Origin: an uncultured Aquimarina sp.
Lineage (GTDB): Bacteria > Bacteroidota > Bacteroidia > Flavobacteriales > Flavobacteriaceae
NCBI RefSeq assembly: GCF_947492965.1
Contig: NZ_CANLOZ010000001.1
Location: 310,001 to 374,000, forward strand
Length of the DNA stretch: 64,000 nucleotides
Reading direction: 5' to 3'
The translations under genes and the position numbers were made by a program. The stretch's first letter is position 1. Each line of letters opens with the position of its first letter. The notes beneath the pieces were generated by a model. The model ran no database searches. It saw only the letters and a list, made by a program, of their open reading frames with translations, and was not told the DNA's origin. Shown here piece by piece: positions 46,883 through 55,670 of this stretch.

Positions 46883-47454
46883 CAGAATAAACCTTTTATA
46901 TTAGTAGCAAATAGTTTTACTGCTATAGCCAACAAAATTACGCCAAATATCTTTCGAATCACATTAATTCCTTGCTTTCCTAATACTTTTTCAATTTTTC
47001 CAGAAGACTTTAACACTAGATATACAAAAATAATATTAATCACTATTGCAATCACAATATTAACGGGTTGATATACTGCTCTAAGTGATAGTATTGATGT
47101 CATAGTTCCTGCACCTGCAATCAATGGAAACGCAAGAGGAACCACTGCAGCAGTTTCGGGTTCATCATCTTTATATAGTTGAATACCAAGTATCATTTCT
47201 AAGGCAAGAAAGAAAATAATAAAAGCACCAGCAACTGCAAACGAATTTACATCGATACCAATAAGATTCAGGATTTCTTTTCCTACAAAAAGAAACAAGA
47301 TCATTAAAATAGCGGCGACTATAGAGGCTTTTTCACTTTGGATGTGACCAACTTTCTTTCGTAAATCTATAATAATAGGGATGCTACCAATGATATCGAT
47401 TACCGCAAATAATATCATGCTTGCTGTAAGTATTTCTTTTGGGTCAAAGTTCAT
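46882..47454 (-). CDS. MarC family integral membrane protein
   Basis: 190 residues with six membrane segments and the family pattern AVIDIIGSIPIIIDL, AGAFIIFFLALEMILGIQ and PLAFPLIAGAGTMTSI. MarC/NAAT proteins are of uncertain function; some were linked to amino acid transport. First gene of a two-gene unit, with a divergent promoter shared with the DUF3109 gene. Confidence 0.9.
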   Translation of the reverse strand: MNFDPKEILTASMILFAVIDIIGSIPIIIDLRKKVGHIQSEKASIVAAILMILFLFVGKEILNLIGIDVNSFAVAGAFIIFFLALEMILGIQLYKDDEPETAAVVPLAFPLIAGAGTMTSILSLRAVYQPVNIVIAIVINIIFVYLVLKSSGKIEKVLGKQGINVIRKIFGVILLAIAVKLFATNIKGLF

Positions 47455-47477
47455 TTTAATTAGTTTTTTGGTTGATG

Positions 47478-47485
47478 CAAAGTTA
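47478..47485 (-). promoter_or_regulatory. Putative -7 element for marC
   Basis: The minus strand reads TAACTTTG, an exact TAnnTTTG match, 23 bases before the marC start codon; the 5' leader would be short. Confidence 0.4.
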
Positions 47486-47554
47486 TATATACTCCATATT
47501 ATAAAAGTAGCATAAAAAGATTAATAATCGGTAAATTTTATATTTCATAAAAAC

Positions 47555-47562
47555 TATCTTCG
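47555..47562 (+). promoter_or_regulatory. Putative -7 element directly before DUF3109 gene (leaderless transcript)
   Basis: TATCTTCG (one mismatch to TAnnTTTG) ends four bases before the ATG at 47567. Transcription would begin at or next to the start codon, giving a leaderless or nearly leaderless mRNA, in keeping with the absence of a ribosome binding site. Confidence 0.4.
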
Positions 47563-47566
47563 CAAT

Positions 47567-48136
47567 ATGTTTCAGTTAGGAAAAACCATAGTTTCAGAAG
47601 ACATTATAGAAAAAGATTTTGTGTGTAATCTTTCTGCCTGTAAAGGAGCCTGTTGTATCGATGGAGAAGCGGGAGCACCACTAGATGAGGCAGAAACACA
47701 GAAGCTTAAAGAAATATATCCTGTAGTAAAGCCATATTTAAGGCAAGAAGGAGTTGAAGCAATTGAAAAACAAGGTACTTTTATCAAAACAGAAAATGGA
47801 GAATTAGAAACACCATTAATAGATGGTGCTGATTGTGCCTATGTAATTTTTGATAAAAAAGGTACTGCTCTATGTGCTATTGAAGAAGCTTATAATCAAG
47901 GAGAAATAGATTGGAAAAAACCAATTTCTTGTCATTTATATCCAATTCGAGTACAAGATTATACAGAGTTTTCAGCAGTGAATTACCATAAGTGGGATAT
48001 ATGTGATGATGCCTGTTCTTTAGGGAAAGAACTACAAGTCCCTATCTATAAATTTGTAAAACAGGCGTTGATACGCAAGTTTGGAGAGGATTGGTATATG
48101 GAGTTGGAAAAAGTAGCCGAAGGGCTAAAAAAATAG
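47567..48136 (+). CDS. DUF3109 family cysteine-rich protein
   Basis: 189 residues. Cys20, Cys25, Cys29 and Cys30 (CNLSACKGACC) and later cysteines in ADCAYV, ALCAIEEA, ISCHLYPIRV and ICDDACSLG suggest a metal or Fe-S binding fold, similar to YkgJ-type cysteine clusters. Conserved in Bacteroidota as DUF3109; function unknown. Cytosolic, no signal peptide. Confidence 0.88.
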   Translation: MFQLGKTIVSEDIIEKDFVCNLSACKGACCIDGEAGAPLDEAETQKLKEIYPVVKPYLRQEGVEAIEKQGTFIKTENGELETPLIDGADCAYVIFDKKGTALCAIEEAYNQGEIDWKKPISCHLYPIRVQDYTEFSAVNYHKWDICDDACSLGKELQVPIYKFVKQALIRKFGEDWYMELEKVAEGLKK

Positions 48137-48209
48137 AAATTCCGATAATTTTCTGGTAACAATCGTAATACTAAAGACACTTAATTACATAACGTTAAAT
48201 TTTAGTATT

Positions 48210-48401
48210 ATGAAAAAACTGAATGTATTAGCCATAATCTTTGGTATTGGTTTGTTTGTTTCCTGTTCGAAATCAGATGTTGAGGAAGAAATTGGACTGG
48301 AAGATGATGTTGAATTGAAATCTGAGAAAAGTATAAAAATACCACCAAGACCTCCATTGCCTGGGCCTTGTGGTTTAGCTTTTAATTGTCCACCAAAATA
48401 A
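48210..48401 (+). CDS. Small lipoprotein with proline-rich, two-cysteine tail
   Basis: 63 residues. Lipoprotein signal with Cys19 (LFVSCSKSD), an acidic middle (VEEEIGLEDDVELK) and a tail IPPRPPLPGPCGLAFNCPPK. The tail resembles the proline-rich/CNC segment of the next lipoprotein. Followed by a strong terminator. Not recognised; its location before the lipoprotein-CHAT genes suggests a link with that cluster. Confidence 0.75.
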   Translation: MKKLNVLAIIFGIGLFVSCSKSDVEEEIGLEDDVELKSEKSIKIPPRPPLPGPCGLAFNCPPK

Positions 48402-48423
48402 ATAGAAGATTAATATTTTCATT

Positions 48424-48452
48424 CCTTAAGAGCCTCATCTTAAGGTTTTTTG
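48424..48452 (+). terminator. Rho-independent terminator
   Basis: CCTTAAGA at 48424-48431 pairs perfectly with 48438-48445 around a six-base loop and is followed by six T. It ends the small lipoprotein transcript. Confidence 0.8.
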
Positions 48453-48547
48453 TTTGATATGGAAAACTTTTCTTTATTTTTAGGGTTGTTAATGTTTACC
48501 TAAAAGGGAAAAGGAATACTAACATTAAAACCAAAACAATAATTTTT

Positions 48548-49201
48548 ATGAAAACAATTCAAGTATGTATCGCTATGTTTATGCTTGCTGCAGTTCCGTT
48601 TGGCTGTAGTGATGATGATGCTATAGACGATATTAAGATTCCTGATGCGGAAGAAACAGGAATATTTTTAGAACAGGATCTTCATTTATTACATCTTAGT
48701 AGGCAAGATGATCTAATTGAGGAACAGATCATTTCCGTAATGACAGATCTCGAAAATGACCCAAATAATGAAGATTTACAAGCTCAGTTAGAAGAGTTAG
48801 AAAATCAACGAGAGGTTAATACAGAACAAATTAATTTTCTAAACTTGCAAATTGATGAAGCATTAGAAGATGTGTCTATTAGACCAAAAGTACCAAGGCT
48901 TCCGCTTCCACCGCCACCACCATTACCTTGTAACTGTTTTACAGATCTTGAATTTAGTAATTTACAGCAAGTTTTATTGGCAGGAAATGTAGAAGGTTTC
49001 TCAGTGGTAGTTTTTTCTGAAAATCAAGAAGTTTTAGCAGAATTTGGTAATATTCAAGAGTTTGAAGATACTGGATTGCAAAGTATTTCAATAGATGGTA
49101 ATATAGATTTCCAAGGAGTTGTTACTGTGCAGATAACTAAATTCTTCCCTCCGTTGAACGATGTTATCACTTACTCAATAACAGGTACTATTAACCTTTA
49201 G
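48548..49201 (+). CDS. Lipoprotein with coiled coil, polyproline/CNC segment and C-terminal beta domain
   Basis: 217 residues. Lipoprotein signal with Cys20 (AVPFGCSDDD). Residues about 40-105 are Glu/Gln/Leu-rich and likely a coiled coil (DLQAQLEELENQREVNTEQI). The middle is VPRLPLPPPPPLPCNC, then a region of predicted beta strands (about 130-217). No family recognised. It directly precedes the TPR-CHAT protease gene, separated by 55 bases with a hairpin, so it may be a partner or substrate; that is speculation. Confidence 0.75.
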   Translation: MKTIQVCIAMFMLAAVPFGCSDDDAIDDIKIPDAEETGIFLEQDLHLLHLSRQDDLIEEQIISVMTDLENDPNNEDLQAQLEELENQREVNTEQINFLNLQIDEALEDVSIRPKVPRLPLPPPPPLPCNCFTDLEFSNLQQVLLAGNVEGFSVVVFSENQEVLAEFGNIQEFEDTGLQSISIDGNIDFQGVVTVQITKFFPPLNDVITYSITGTINL

Positions 49202-49227
49202 TAACCTTCATAAATAATAAGTAAATT

Positions 49228-49256
49228 AGCTCTCAATCATTTTGGGAGCTTTTTTT
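49228..49256 (+). terminator. Terminator-like hairpin that also covers the CHAT gene ribosome site
   Basis: Bases 49228-49236 pair with 49242-49250 (nine pairs, one G-T) around a five-base loop, followed by T at 49251-49256 and then the ATG at 49257. It looks like an intrinsic terminator for the lipoprotein gene. The 3' arm contains GGGAG, eight bases from the ATG, so the same stem would hide a possible Shine-Dalgarno sequence. Confidence 0.65.
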
Positions 49257-52100
49257 ATGAAATTTATTTTAACTAGTTTATTGTTGATAAGTGGGTTGTT
49301 ATGTTTTTCGCAAACAGAAGAACAGTTGGCCGAATATAATTATTTGCTTAGTAAAGGAGGGACTTTTTTATATAGTAATAAAGATAGTGCCTATGTTTAT
49401 TTGTCAAGAGGTTTTGAGATAGCGGAGGAGAGTGATTATTTAGACGGTAAACTGGATGTTTTAACTTATTTAGTTCAAGCAAATGGATATCATTTTGATT
49501 TAGAAAACCTAAAGTTAAACTTGGAAAGGTTTGAGAATGAACTTAAAGATCAGGCGGTAGATTCTTTGGAATACGGCATTATTTATAAAAGGCGTTATTT
49601 GTTGCAAAAAGGTCACTATTATTATAAAACAAATAACTATCAAGAATCGATAAGATATTTTCAAGAGTTAGTCAAAGATTTAACCAATTCTATTTCAAGT
49701 CGGGATGCGGCAGATCTTAATGAATTAAATGAATTGTATTCAGGATACTCTTTTTTAGCAGCAGTTTATGAGAAGATTGGTAAATACGATCTATCTAAAG
49801 AGTATCATCAAAAAACACTTGGTATTACGGAAATCTATCCGCAATTTGATTGGAGTAGACAAGTTCTTAATACTAAAATGCGATTAGCTAGAGTATTTGA
49901 AAATGAAAATGATTATTTAGCTGCAAATAAATTATTGAATGAAGTGCTTCCGTATTATATAGCACAATCTGCGAATCCAAGATTTAAAAATAACATTCTT
50001 TCCACTTATCAGCGTCTATCAAATAATTACTTATTACAAGATAGTATTGCTAAGGCAATTATCATGCTAAGGGAAAGTGAATCGTATTATGTGGAAAATG
50101 ATGCTTTTCAAAGATCTGCTGAGAAATTGTACGCAGAAATTTATAGTTCAGACAAACAATATGAGAAGGCAGAAACCTTTTATAAATCTTATTTAGATAA
50201 GACCCTTACTTACAGGCAAAATCAGAAGCATCAGGACGTAGCAGAAGCTTATACCGGTTTAGGTAGTTTGTATATGTTAAAAGAAGATCCTTCTACAGCT
50301 TTGGAATATTATCAAGAATCTTTGATGCAATTAGCACCGGATTTTACAAATAAAGATATTAAAGTTAATCCGGATCCAAAAAAAGTACTATCCAAATTAG
50401 CGTTGGTTAAAGTGCTAAAAGAAAAGTTGACAGCACTTCAATTGTTATTCAAAAAAAGTAATAACACTAAAGATCTCGAAATAGCTTTTACCACATCTAA
50501 TGATATTATCAAAACGTTAGATCTGTTAAAACCAGAATTCGAAAGCAAAATCGATAAACAATTTCTAATTACAGAAATGTATCCTGCTTTTCATAGTATG
50601 GTAGAGATAGCTTTTGATTTGTATACTGCAACAAATGAATCGAAATATATAGATGCAGCATTTTATTTCTCAGAAAAAAGTAAAAGTGTTATTCTATTAG
50701 AAGCTACTAGAAGTACTCAAGCAAGCTTTTTTGGCGGAGTGCCTGAAGAAATCATTGATAAGGAGCAACAATTCAGAGCAAATATTATTCATTTAGAAAA
50801 GAAATTCTTTAATCAAAGATCGGATATTGCTGTTTTCGATTCCTTATTTCAACTAAAAAACAAGTATTATAATTTTATCTCTGATATGGAGCAAGAGTAT
50901 CCAAAATACTATGATTTAAAATATAATGCTGATGTAGTAAGTTTGGAAGATATATCGGCGGGTCTGCTCCAAAATAAAGCATTGATCAGTTATGTTGCGA
51001 CGAGTACAAACTTGTATGTGATTACTTTAGAAAATCAACGCAAAAACTTTTATAAGATGCCTTTAGAGAATAAGGATCGAGAGGCGATAACACATTTTTA
51101 TTCTTTGTTGTCTAATCTAAATGTTAAGGAGCTACCCGATATTTTTGCCGAAGGCTATGAGGTGTATAAAAGAATTTTAATGAAGCCTTTGGAAAAAATT
51201 GAATCAAAAGAATTATTAATTATCCCTGATGATATTCTGAATTACCTTCCGTTTGAAGCATTAACCACTTCTAATAATGCTGCGGATTATCTAATTAGGG
51301 AGTATCAAATTTCATATACAAATTCTGCTACATTACTTAGAGAGCAACAAAATAAATCAAAAAGTGAGCAGAATAATTTAGTGGCATATGCACCTAGTTT
51401 TGAAAACGTAGGTAAAACTATTTCTCAGGACAGACCTAATTTCGGGCCATTGTTATATAATATAGATGAGGTAACACAGATTACTAATTTTTTTAATGGG
51501 AAAGCTATTGTTGGTAAAGAAGCTTCTCTGGCTTCTTTTTCAGAGAATTCGGAGACTTATAGTATGCTTCATTTCGCCACTCATGCCGCTACTAACGATG
51601 AATATCCCGATTATTCCTATTTAGCATTTGCTAATGATGATAGTGATGAAAATGGTTTGTTATATGTGAAGGATTTGTATGGATATAATATTAATGCGGA
51701 TTTAGTAGCGTTAAGTGCTTGCCAAACAGGACTGGGAAAATTGGAGAAAGGAGAAGGAATGTTAAGTCTAGCAAGAGGCTTTAGCTATGCTGGCGCCAAG
51801 TCATTAGTAAATACGTTATGGAAAATTAATGATCAAACCACCGCAGATCTAATGCACGATTTCTATAAGAACCTGAATAAATCATTACCAAAAGACCAAG
51901 CGTTAAGAGAGGCAAAGCTAACGTATCTGAAAAATGCTGAGGATGATTTATTAATGCATCCGTACTATTGGTCTGGATTTATGATATCTGGTGATACCAC
52001 TCCTTTGGAAAGTAGTAGTTCTTTTTTATGGTGGTTATTACTGCTTTTTATTCCTGTTATTATAGTGATTATAAAGAAAGTAAAAAGCAGTAATACCTAA
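49257..52100 (+). CDS. TPR-CHAT domain protease, exported and membrane-anchored
   Basis: About 947 residues from the ATG at 49257, which gives a proper signal peptide (MKFILTSLLLISGLLCFSQ); a TTG at 49242 upstream is less likely. TPR-type helical repeats fill about 25-400. The C-terminal CHAT (caspase-like) domain (about 600-905) has the His-Cys dyad: His776 (LHFATHAA) and Cys822 (ALSACQTG). A final membrane segment (about 922-940) precedes a basic tail, so the TPR and protease parts face the periplasm. CHAT proteases usually cut specific partner proteins. The partner is unknown; neighbours are two lipoproteins and a convergent sigma/anti-sigma pair (two bases between stops). Confidence 0.9.
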   Translation: MKFILTSLLLISGLLCFSQTEEQLAEYNYLLSKGGTFLYSNKDSAYVYLSRGFEIAEESDYLDGKLDVLTYLVQANGYHFDLENLKLNLERFENELKDQAVDSLEYGIIYKRRYLLQKGHYYYKTNNYQESIRYFQELVKDLTNSISSRDAADLNELNELYSGYSFLAAVYEKIGKYDLSKEYHQKTLGITEIYPQFDWSRQVLNTKMRLARVFENENDYLAANKLLNEVLPYYIAQSANPRFKNNILSTYQRLSNNYLLQDSIAKAIIMLRESESYYVENDAFQRSAEKLYAEIYSSDKQYEKAETFYKSYLDKTLTYRQNQKHQDVAEAYTGLGSLYMLKEDPSTALEYYQESLMQLAPDFTNKDIKVNPDPKKVLSKLALVKVLKEKLTALQLLFKKSNNTKDLEIAFTTSNDIIKTLDLLKPEFESKIDKQFLITEMYPAFHSMVEIAFDLYTATNESKYIDAAFYFSEKSKSVILLEATRSTQASFFGGVPEEIIDKEQQFRANIIHLEKKFFNQRSDIAVFDSLFQLKNKYYNFISDMEQEYPKYYDLKYNADVVSLEDISAGLLQNKALISYVATSTNLYVITLENQRKNFYKMPLENKDREAITHFYSLLSNLNVKELPDIFAEGYEVYKRILMKPLEKIESKELLIIPDDILNYLPFEALTTSNNAADYLIREYQISYTNSATLLREQQNKSKSEQNNLVAYAPSFENVGKTISQDRPNFGPLLYNIDEVTQITNFFNGKAIVGKEASLASFSENSETYSMLHFATHAATNDEYPDYSYLAFANDDSDENGLLYVKDLYGYNINADLVALSACQTGLGKLEKGEGMLSLARGFSYAGAKSLVNTLWKINDQTTADLMHDFYKNLNKSLPKDQALREAKLTYLKNAEDDLLMHPYYWSGFMISGDTTPLESSSSFLWWLLLLFIPVIIVIIKKVKSSNT

Positions 52101-52102
52101 GA

Positions 52103-52837
52103 TTATTTCATTTGATCTAATAGCTTTTGCACATCACCTTTTTTGAAGGTCCCATTGGTAGATAAGTCTTCTAATAATTGAATAGCTTTTTCTTTTTGAT
52201 TTTCTTTCAGGTAAGCCAGCGATAAATACCACTTACCTCTTTCTATTAATTCATCTTTTAAAGCAATGTGTTGTTCTAATAAAGGAATGGCCTCTTTAGT
52301 TTGATCAATAGCTAATAACGCATTTGCTTGATATAATAGGAAATAAGGTTTTTGGGTGGTCTCATATAGCTTTCCAAATTGTTCTGCCGATACTGCGTAT
52401 TCTTTATTCTCGTATGAAGAAAAAGCAGCAATTTCTTTATTATCATCTGCTGTTCCTCTTACAATAGGGGTTACCACATTTTTATAAGGCTCAAAATTAG
52501 AAGCATAAAGGTCATTAGTGTTAACACCAAAAGGATCTAATAATGAAATAACTCCTAGAGAAATTATTAATAATATAGATGCAGCTACTAATAGTTTTTT
52601 GTAATTAAAGAGTGGTACTACCTTGGTTTCGTTAGCGGCAATTTTAGCTTCAAAATTAGCCATTTGTTTTCTCAAATCATCTCTATCTTCTGCTCCAGCT
52701 ACATTTTTCAGATTTGATAGTAGATCTAGATCCTCTTTAAATGAGATATCATTGGTAAGCAGATCATCGAACTGCTCTTTTTCCGCAGGAGTCAGTTCTG
52801 AATGTAGAAATTTGTCTATTAACTCTTCTCGTTCCAT
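52103..52837 (-). CDS. Probable membrane-bound anti-sigma factor with periplasmic TPR-like domain
   Basis: 244 residues. An N-terminal cytosolic helical segment (MEREELIDKFLHSELTPAEK) of the kind found in Bacteroidota anti-sigma factors, one membrane segment (about 87-104, LLVAASILLIISLGVISLL), and a periplasmic part with TPR-like helices (about 155-244). It starts right after the sigma factor stop (TAAATG), so the two are co-translated. It would hold the sigma factor at the membrane until a periplasmic signal arrives. Confidence 0.8.
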   Translation of the reverse strand: MEREELIDKFLHSELTPAEKEQFDDLLTNDISFKEDLDLLSNLKNVAGAEDRDDLRKQMANFEAKIAANETKVVPLFNYKKLLVAASILLIISLGVISLLDPFGVNTNDLYASNFEPYKNVVTPIVRGTADDNKEIAAFSSYENKEYAVSAEQFGKLYETTQKPYFLLYQANALLAIDQTKEAIPLLEQHIALKDELIERGKWYLSLAYLKENQKEKAIQLLEDLSTNGTFKKGDVQKLLDQMK

Positions 52838-53380
52838 TTAAGCGGGGGTTTTAATTAATTCTTTAAGGGATTTTATACAACGGGATTTCTGGCTTTTTAC
52901 TACATTTTTGTTTTCGTAGCCTAAGCTTTCGGTAATCTCGTCAATCGTTAGTCCCCGATAATAGAATAAGGTTAACATTTCTTGACAACGTTTTCCTAAA
53001 TTTTTAAAATGTTGTCGTAATAATCGCTGTTCTGGACTCAATTCAGGTTCCTCAAAAAAGTCTTGATCTTCAGATGTTTCTTTAAATTCCACGCTACTTT
53101 CATAAGAGATGGTTTTTTTCTGTTTCTTGAGTTGATCGTAGATCATATACTTTCCGATACTAAATAAATAAGTCTTAATAGAGCTTTTAATAGCATCAAG
53201 TTTCCCATTGATTGCATGTTCTCGTAAGGCAATAAAAGCTTCTTGATATATATCTATAAGTACATCGTGATCCAGATCATACTTTTTCGCAAACTGCAAA
53301 AAAGCATTTCTATACTCGTTATAGATTTTTTCTAATGCTTGATTACGCCCTTTTTTTAGCGTTAAGAGTTCTTCCTTCAT
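52838..53380 (-). CDS. ECF-type RNA polymerase sigma factor
   Basis: 180 residues. Region 2 (YNEYRNAFLQFAKKY, DVLIDIYQEAFIALRE) and region 4 (LGKRCQEMLTLFYYRGLTIDEITESLGYENKNVVKSQKSR, in pieces) with a helix-turn-helix are clear. Co-transcribed with the anti-sigma-like gene and convergent with the CHAT gene. A good -7 element lies just upstream. Target genes are unknown; the OmpA-family and lipoprotein genes, divergent from it, are candidates. Confidence 0.92.
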   Translation of the reverse strand: MKEELLTLKKGRNQALEKIYNEYRNAFLQFAKKYDLDHDVLIDIYQEAFIALREHAINGKLDAIKSSIKTYLFSIGKYMIYDQLKKQKKTISYESSVEFKETSEDQDFFEEPELSPEQRLLRQHFKNLGKRCQEMLTLFYYRGLTIDEITESLGYENKNVVKSQKSRCIKSLKELIKTPA

Positions 53381-53423
53381 ACTTGGTCACCTGACTATAG
53401 GGTAATAGGTTCATCTTATTTTC

Positions 53424-53431
53424 CAAAGATA
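53424..53431 (-). promoter_or_regulatory. Putative -7 element of sigma/anti-sigma operon
   Basis: The minus strand reads TATCTTTG, an exact TAnnTTTG match, 43 bases before the sigma start codon. A TTTG at 53462-53459 is 27 bases upstream, too far for an ideal -33 box. Confidence 0.4.
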
Positions 53432-53486
53432 AAGTTAACCTTTTTTATAAAAAGGATACAAAGAGATAAAACCAAACAATATAATT

Positions 53487-54839
53487 ATGAAAACTACAAG
53501 GCAAATAATCGGAATAGCGGTATTGTTTATTTTAATGATAACACCACAACATGTAGAAGCTCAGTTTTGGAAGAAAGTAGCAAAAACTGCTGAAAAAGCC
53601 GCAGAAAAGACCATATTAAAAAAGACAGAGGAAAAAGTTTCTAAAAAGACTGGTAAAACAATTGATGATACTGTCGACGGAAAACCTAAAAGCAAAAAGA
53701 AGAAAAAAAGTAAGAAAACTAAAAAAAGTAATGACGCCGTAATTTCTTCTGATACAGCAAATGAAACGGAGGAATTGGAAAATGGAAAATCTGCTTTTGC
53801 CGCGTATTCTAAATTTGACTTTGTCGCTGGAGAGAATATTTTGGCTTACGAAGATTTTAGTCAGGATGAAATTGGAGATTTGCCAGCAAGGTGGAACTCT
53901 TCTAACTCTGCAGAGGTAGTTACTTTAAATAATACGGAAGGTAGATTCATTCAAATAGGAACGGGAAAAGGGTCTTATGTTCCTGAATTTATCGAAGAGT
54001 TTCCAGATAATTTTACATTGGAATATGATGTTGTATTCGATTTTGATGTGGCGCAATACGCATATCAAAGAGATTTAATGGTTGTTTTTTCTGATTTAAA
54101 AAATCCTGGATATAGCTTGCAGGATGGAACGCCTGGAGATAACGGTTTCTCATTTGCTATACGAGGTGGCATCAGCGGTGGTGGAGGAATTGATATCTAT
54201 AAATATAACAAAGACAGAAACCTGGATCTTCGTTCTAAAAAAGGAATTGAGCTTCTTGATAAAGATAATAGAGGAAGAGGAGAAAAAATACACGTATCTA
54301 TCTGGAAACAAAAACAAAGAATGCGTATTTATATTAATGAGCAAAAAGTATTCGACATACCTAGAGCTTTTGAAAAAAACACTATTGTAAAAAATCTAAA
54401 ATTCTTCTCAGAAATATCAGAAGAAAATACATTCTATTATTTAGGGAATATAAGATATGCGGTTGGAAAACCTGATATGCGAAACAAACTGATAACCGAA
54501 GGAAAACTGGTGACATATGGAATTACTTTCGACACTGGAAAAGCTAGTTTGAAATCCCAATCTTACGGTACTATCAAAAAGATAGCAGGTGTGCTTACTG
54601 AAAATCCATCGGTTAATGTGTTAATTACTGGCCACACGGATAAAGACGGTGATGATGCTTTTAATCAAAAACTATCTGAAGAAAGAGCAGTTTCAGTTAA
54701 GAAGACTTTAGTAAGTGAGTTTGGTATTGACTCTTCTAGGCTAAAAACTGAAGGAAAAGGGGAGAGTGATCCGGTTGATAATGGTGATACTCCAGAAGCA
54801 AAAGCAAAGAATAGAAGAGTTGAATTCAAAAAAATATAA
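53487..54839 (+). CDS. OmpA-family protein with lysine-rich linker and jelly-roll-like middle
   Basis: 450 residues. Signal peptide (ending HVEAQ), a Lys/Ala-rich segment (about 30-85 with KSKKKKKSKKTKKS), a lectin/jelly-roll-like middle (about 110-335: YEDFSQDEIGDLPARW, FTLEYDVVFDF) and a C-terminal OmpA peptidoglycan-binding domain (about 345-450: GHTDKDGDDAFNQKLSEERA, NRRVEFKKI). It probably links the outer membrane or a surface polymer to peptidoglycan. The very basic stretch is unusual and may bind an acidic polymer. Confidence 0.85.
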   Translation: MKTTRQIIGIAVLFILMITPQHVEAQFWKKVAKTAEKAAEKTILKKTEEKVSKKTGKTIDDTVDGKPKSKKKKKSKKTKKSNDAVISSDTANETEELENGKSAFAAYSKFDFVAGENILAYEDFSQDEIGDLPARWNSSNSAEVVTLNNTEGRFIQIGTGKGSYVPEFIEEFPDNFTLEYDVVFDFDVAQYAYQRDLMVVFSDLKNPGYSLQDGTPGDNGFSFAIRGGISGGGGIDIYKYNKDRNLDLRSKKGIELLDKDNRGRGEKIHVSIWKQKQRMRIYINEQKVFDIPRAFEKNTIVKNLKFFSEISEENTFYYLGNIRYAVGKPDMRNKLITEGKLVTYGITFDTGKASLKSQSYGTIKKIAGVLTENPSVNVLITGHTDKDGDDAFNQKLSEERAVSVKKTLVSEFGIDSSRLKTEGKGESDPVDNGDTPEAKAKNRRVEFKKI

Positions 54840-54900
54840 AAACAATGTTTACCTCTTTGTCTTTTATGACACTAATGAAAAAACTTGATAATAATTAAAA

Positions 54901-55644
54901 ATGAAAACAATGAACACAAAATTTAAAAGTATAGGTACAATGATTATGATAGCGCTAGCATTAGTGTTTCAATCTTGTGGTAATGACGACGATGGTTTAG
55001 TAATTGAAAATGAAAATCAACTTGAAAATCTTCAAGGACGTTTTGAGCAATATGAAGAATCTATTGGTAATATAGAAGCTCCAGAAGCAATGGAAGGATA
55101 TGCGCAAGACAATGTATATGCGTCTAACGCTGTATGGACCATCGCATCGCTACAAGTACAAGCATTAACATATTCTTCAATTTTTCTAAGCATTCCAACT
55201 GATGCCGAGCAACAAAGTGTTGTTGGTAAAAACGGAAGCATGGCAGATACTTGGGTTTGGAGTGCAGGTGGTGTTACGCTTTATTATACAGTAACATCAG
55301 ATGCTGCTTTTGATTATTTTACATATGATATAGAAGAAGGAGGAGTGCGAAGAACTTTTTATGAAGGTAGAATTAGTAAAGACGGTAATTTCTATGAAGT
55401 AAGATTCAACGGTGAAGACGGAAGCTTTATCCTAATGACATATAGAAAAACGGGTAGTGTGATTACCTTCACTATAGAAGATCATAATAATGATAAAATA
55501 GAAATGATTTATAATGAAACGGATAGGTCAGGATCAATTAAGGCTTTCGAAGCTGGAGTATTGGCAGAAAGTTTTGTTTGGTCAGGTGACGGAACAGGAG
55601 TGTATACGAATCATGTTACAGGAGAAACATTCTCTTGGCCATAA
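54901..55644 (+). CDS. Lipoprotein, function unknown
   Basis: 247 residues with a lipoprotein signal (lipobox FQSC, about Cys26, preceded by MIMIALALVFQS). The rest is rich in predicted beta strands (TWVWSAGGVTLYYTVTSD, FTIEDHNNDKIEMIYNE, VWSGDGTGVYTNH) and may form a small lipocalin-like or open barrel. Not recognised. It is 61 bases after the OmpA-family gene and is followed by a strong terminator. Confidence 0.75.
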   Translation: MKTMNTKFKSIGTMIMIALALVFQSCGNDDDGLVIENENQLENLQGRFEQYEESIGNIEAPEAMEGYAQDNVYASNAVWTIASLQVQALTYSSIFLSIPTDAEQQSVVGKNGSMADTWVWSAGGVTLYYTVTSDAAFDYFTYDIEEGGVRRTFYEGRISKDGNFYEVRFNGEDGSFILMTYRKTGSVITFTIEDHNNDKIEMIYNETDRSGSIKAFEAGVLAESFVWSGDGTGVYTNHVTGETFSWP

Positions 55645-55670
55645 GATGTAAATATAAAATTACCCTTTGG

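Noticed and set aside
49242-49256. TTG at 49242 as the start of the CHAT gene
   Set aside because: It lies within the terminator-like hairpin, and the ATG at 49257 gives a normal signal peptide.
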